DNA from: Alphaproteobacteria bacterium | GTDB lineage: Bacteria; Pseudomonadota; Alphaproteobacteria; UBA8366 | Assembly: GCA_009377445.1 (NCBI GenBank) | Contig: WHUA01000001.1 | Span: 646,725 to 710,724 of the forward strand | DNA: 64,000 nt | Direction of reading: 5' to 3' | In this document: positions 60,420 through 64,000 of the stretch, piece after piece | Layout: each line of letters opens with the position of its first letter | Numbering within the stretch: the stretch's first letter is position 1 | Notes under the pieces: model-generated | Told to the model about the DNA's origin: nothing | Seen by the model: only the letters and a program-made list of their open reading frames with translations | The model's database searches: none | Program-made: the position numbers and the translations under genes

Positions 60420-61034
60420 ATGGCGACGCCGGTGGTCTTCATCATCGACGATCAGGAGTCGATCCGCCATGCGCTCGGCGAGATGCTCGACGTGTTCGGC
60501 TACAAGGTCGAGACCTATGAAACGGCCGACGCATTCCTCCGCGAATGCGATCCTTCGCGCGCCGGCTGCGTCGTGGCCGACGTGCGAATGCCCGGCATGA
60601 GCGGGATCGAGCTGGTCGAAGAGCTGACCCGGCGGCAGAGCGCGCTTCCGGTCGTGCTCATTTCCGGTCACGCCGACGTTCCCATGGCGGTCGCCGCAAT
60701 CAAGGCCGGCGCGGAAGATTTTATCGAGAAGCCGGTGGACGACGTGCAGCTCGTCGCCGCCATCAATCGCGGGCTGGCGCGTGCGTTCGAGCGCCAGATC
60801 CAGCAGCAGTCCCTGCAGGAGCTTCACGCGCAATTCGAGCGGCTGACGCAGCGGGAACGGGAAGTTTTCGATCTCGTGATTCAAGGCTATACGAGCCATG
60901 CCATCGCGGCGCGGCTCGCGCTCAGCACGCGGACCGTCGAAAGCTACCGGGTCCAGGTGATGGAAAAGATGCGCGCGGAAAGCGTTGCCGCGTTGGTCCG
61001 CCAGGCAATTCGGCTCGGCCACCTCACCGCGTAG
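60420..61034 (+). CDS. FixJ-type response regulator (REC-LuxR HTH)
   Basis: VFIIDDQESIRHALGEML, VVADVRMPGMSGIELVEEL, LTQREREVFDLVIQGYTSHAIAARLALSTRTVESYRVQVMEKM. Confidence 0.95.
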   Translation: MATPVVFIIDDQESIRHALGEMLDVFGYKVETYETADAFLRECDPSRAGCVVADVRMPGMSGIELVEELTRRQSALPVVLISGHADVPMAVAAIKAGAEDFIEKPVDDVQLVAAINRGLARAFERQIQQQSLQELHAQFERLTQREREVFDLVIQGYTSHAIAARLALSTRTVESYRVQVMEKMRAESVAALVRQAIRLGHLTA

Positions 61035-61157
61035 TTCTACTACCCGATCGGTACGAATACACGGGCCGGCCCGAACTCACTACTTTTCAATATGACCTTG
61101 TGAAACTCACCGGAGCTCGCCGTCGGCGACGGCAAGCCCGGCAAGTGGAGCGTTGCG

Positions 61158-61535
61158 TTGGCCCGATCGCGCGTCAGGCTCGATATGCCGCCCGTCTTCC
61201 GCGGCGAAATACACCAAGACCATGTTTCGCTTTCGGTCGTGGCGGCCATGACGATCGGGACGAGCTTCGCCCTGATATGGGCTTTGCCGGGCGTCCTGGT
61301 TCTGCCGGCGCTCGGCATCCTGCTCATTCTCTTTTCCGGCTGCACGGCGCTTGTTGCGTTCGCCGCCGGTTCGGATCGCAACGCCGCAGGATTCTCGATC
61401 TGGGACGCCGCGGGAGCCTTTGCGTTTCTCGGTTGCGGCGCGGCAATGCTGAGCGAGCCGGCTCAGTTCCTGCCTCTCCTTGAGGGGCAGCTTGCGCATC
61501 TGGCGGATCCTTTCCCCCGCGATCCGCCGAACTGA
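61158..61535 (+). CDS. Hypothetical small membrane protein
   Basis: 125 aa ORF with two or three hydrophobic stretches; start uncertain. Confidence 0.5.
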   Translation: MARSRVRLDMPPVFRGEIHQDHVSLSVVAAMTIGTSFALIWALPGVLVLPALGILLILFSGCTALVAFAAGSDRNAAGFSIWDAAGAFAFLGCGAAMLSEPAQFLPLLEGQLAHLADPFPRDPPN

Positions 61536-61643
61536 CACCGCTCCATCCGCTCGCCGGAACGACCACCGATGTGGGTCCATACGGCCCCGATACATCCGGC
61601 GCATTGCTCGCGAAGAGCCGCCGTTGCCGCATGAGGATTGCTG

Positions 61644-64000
61644 GTGAACCTGAATCGAAAGCTGACCGATCGCACGTCCCCGAACCTGGACGATTCCCCA
61701 ACTCGAGATGTCGTCGCGCGCGCCGACCTCGTGTCGACGATGCCGCATGCCGAGCGCGCCGAAGTCGTGGTCGCGCAATTCGGCTCCGACCGCGTTGCCG
61801 GCTTGCAGGGCGCCGAGGCGGAGCGGCGCCTTGAGGAATACGGCCCCAATCGCCTGAAGAGCGCGCCCGAGACGCCGTGGTGGAGGCACCTTCTCGAACA
61901 GTTCCAGAACTTCCTGGTGATCATCCTGCTGGTCGCCACGGTCATTTCGGTCGCCGAATGGCTTCTGCAAGATCCGCGCGAGAGCGCCTTACCCTATGAA
62001 GCCATCGTCATCATGGCGATCGTCGCGCTGAATGCCGTGCTCGGCTTCTTTCAGGAGTCGCGGGCGGAACGCTCGGTCAGGGCGCTCATGGCGCTCGCCG
62101 CTCCCGAATCGACGGTGGTGCGCGGCGGCGAGCGCCAGCGGATCGCGGCCCACGAGATCGTCCCCGGCGACATCGTCCTGATCGAGGCCGGCGACAAGAT
62201 CCCGGCGGATGCCCGCATCATCGAGGACGCAAACCTTTACGCGGACGAGGCGCCGCTGACCGGCGAGAGCGTGCCGGTGGCAAAGAGCGCACGGCCCGTC
62301 GACGCGGATGTCGGCATCGGCGACCGCATCAACATGCTGTTCGCCGGCACGGTCGCGACCTACGGCCGCGGCCGCGCGGTGGTGGTCGCCACCGGCATGG
62401 CGACCGAGGTCGGGCGCATCGCCGGCCTGCTCGAGTCGGCCGAGAAGGTTCCGACGCCGCTCCAGCAGGAGCTCGATCGCACGGGCAAGCGTCTCACCGT
62501 CATCATGCTCGGCATCTGCGCGATCGTCTTCGCGACGGGACTGCTCAGCAGCCCGGTCACGAATCTCAATGCCGTCCTCAGCCTGTTCCTGTTCGCAGTG
62601 GCATTGGCGGTCGCCGCAATCCCCGAAGCGCTCCCGGCAATCGTAACCGTGGGATTGAGCCTCGGCGTGCGGCGCATGGCGGCGGCGAACGCCATCGTGC
62701 GGAAGCTGCAGGCGGTGGAAACGCTCGGCGCGGCGACCGTCATCTGCTCCGACAAGACCGGCACGCTGACGCGCAACGAGATGACCGTGCGCGCCATCGC
62801 TACAGGCGGTGCACTGGTTGACGTCGGCGGCAGCGGCTACATCCCCGAAGGCGAATTCACCATCGGTGACGCGCCGTTGGCCGCTGGCTCGGCCGTTCAC
62901 GATGCCGTCGGCGAAACGCTGCGCGCCGCTGCGCTCGCCAACGATGCGGCGCTCGGGAAAAGCGAAGGGCGCTGGCAGGTGCAGGGCGACCCGACCGAAG
63001 GCGCGCTGCTCGTCGCGGCGCGCAAATTCGGGCTGCCGGATGCGGATCTCGCCCGGTTTCCCCGCATCGCGGAAATACCGTTCACCTCCGAACGCAAGCG
63101 CCACACGACGGTGCATCGCGATCCCGACAACGCAGGTCAACTGCGCGTCTTCGTCAAGGGCGCGCCCGAAATCCTGCTCGAGAAGTGCGGGCACCTGCAA
63201 GAGGACGGCAAAATCCTGCCGCTCGACGATGCCCGCCGCGCCGCGCTCTCGCGGCGAAACGATACGCTCGCATCGCAAGCGCTGCGCACGCTGGCGATTG
63301 CGTCCCGCACCGTGCCGGCCCACGCGCTGGGCATCGATCCGCGGATCGTCGCGGAGGGCATTGCGGTGGAGATCGAGCTGCCGGAGAGCATCGAGGACGA
63401 CCTCGTGCTGTTGGGCTTCGTCGGCATGATCGACCCGCCGCGGGCCGAGGTGAAGGAAGCGGTCGCGGTCGCCAAGCGGGCGCATATCCGGACCGTGATG
63501 ATCACCGGCGACCATCCCGCGACCGCGGAGGCCATCGCGCGCGAGTTGGAGATTGCCGAGCCCGGCTCGCGGACCACGATCGGCGCCGAGCTGCGCAACA
63601 TGGGAGATGCCGAGCTCGACGCCATGGTCGATCAGGTGCGCGTCTTCGCCCGCGTCGATCCCGACCACAAGCTGCGAATCGTCGAATCGCTCCAGCGCAA
63701 AGGTCACATCGTCGCCATGACCGGCGACGGCATCAACGACGCCCCGGCGCTCAAGACGGCCAATATCGGCGTCGCCATGGGCATCACCGGCACCGACGTG
63801 TCGAAGGAAGCCGCCGACATGGTGCTGACGGACGATAATTTCGCCAGCATCGTCAAGGCGATCGAGGAAGGGCGGGGGATTTACGACAACATCCAGAAAT
63901 ATCTGATCTATCTGTTGTCGACCAATTCCGGCGAGTTGCTCACCATGTTCGCGGGCGTCATGTTCGCAGGGATGCTCGGACTGACGTCGGCCGATCTCGG
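61644..64000 (+). CDS. Cation-translocating P-type ATPase (P2-like), 3' truncated by window
   Basis: DEAPLTGESVPV, AAIPEALPAIVTVGLSLGVRRMAAANAIVRKLQAVETLGAATVICSDKTGTLTRNEM, MTGDGINDAPALKTANIGVAMG. GTG start approximate. Confidence 0.92.
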   Translation, partial: MNLNRKLTDRTSPNLDDSPTRDVVARADLVSTMPHAERAEVVVAQFGSDRVAGLQGAEAERRLEEYGPNRLKSAPETPWWRHLLEQFQNFLVIILLVATVISVAEWLLQDPRESALPYEAIVIMAIVALNAVLGFFQESRAERSVRALMALAAPESTVVRGGERQRIAAHEIVPGDIVLIEAGDKIPADARIIEDANLYADEAPLTGESVPVAKSARPVDADVGIGDRINMLFAGTVATYGRGRAVVVATGMATEVGRIAGLLESAEKVPTPLQQELDRTGKRLTVIMLGICAIVFATGLLSSPVTNLNAVLSLFLFAVALAVAAIPEALPAIVTVGLSLGVRRMAAANAIVRKLQAVETLGAATVICSDKTGTLTRNEMTVRAIATGGALVDVGGSGYIPEGEFTIGDAPLAAGSAVHDAVGETLRAAALANDAALGKSEGRWQVQGDPTEGALLVAARKFGLPDADLARFPRIAEIPFTSERKRHTTVHRDPDNAGQLRVFVKGAPEILLEKCGHLQEDGKILPLDDARRAALSRRNDTLASQALRTLAIASRTVPAHALGIDPRIVAEGIAVEIELPESIEDDLVLLGFVGMIDPPRAEVKEAVAVAKRAHIRTVMITGDHPATAEAIARELEIAEPGSRTTIGAELRNMGDAELDAMVDQVRVFARVDPDHKLRIVESLQRKGHIVAMTGDGINDAPALKTANIGVAMGITGTDVSKEAADMVLTDDNFASIVKAIEEGRGIYDNIQKYLIYLLSTNSGELLTMFAGVMFAGMLGLTSADL

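Overview
High-GC (alphaproteobacteria-like) chromosomal window. No rRNA, CRISPR array or intact transposon was seen. (i) 1-19.7 kb is a conserved housekeeping block: addB(partial)-addA-trxA on +, then folC-accD-trpA-trpB-trpF-pyrF, a sarcosine-oxidase-like/AGE-epimerase/lapA module, ihfB, rpsA, cmk and aroA on -, then a TIGR02300/FYDLN protein and tRNA-Ala(GGC). (ii) 19.6-31 kb is accessory: a sphingomyelinase-like gene ending inside the tRNA on the opposite strand, a frameshifted GST remnant, a DHA2-type MFS pump, a CUT1 ABC importer with MmgE/PrpD, a HAD phosphatase, DUF3016 and a small IS630-like transposase remnant. (iii) 30-46 kb holds two NMT1/Ssu/Tau-type ABC importers around a LysR regulator, with DUF169, a ketopantoate-reductase-like protein, nitronate monooxygenase, DUF488, a lone PAS protein, a Rieske-FAD reductase, GH15 and a glucose-dehydrogenase-like protein. 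(iv) 46-56 kb looks like a catabolic cluster: orphan TctC, CaiB/BaiF CoA-transferase, CCG Fe-S protein, FAH/hydratase, TetR/COQ9-like, amidase, FMN alpha-hydroxyacid oxidase, a signal-less substrate-binding-like protein and a PuuE-like deacetylase. (v) 56-64 kb has an O-antigen ligase-like protein, MsrP with a MASE1 histidine kinase and FixJ-type regulator, and a P2-type cation ATPase running off the window. The most interesting signals are a shared palindromic operator (ATATCG-N7-CGATAT) at the LysR/nitronate monooxygenase spacer and upstream of the second ABC operon, the msrP-MASE1 kinase-FixJ operon without msrQ, and a long perfect hairpin between ihfB and lapA. All calls come from reading the sequence; no database searches were run.
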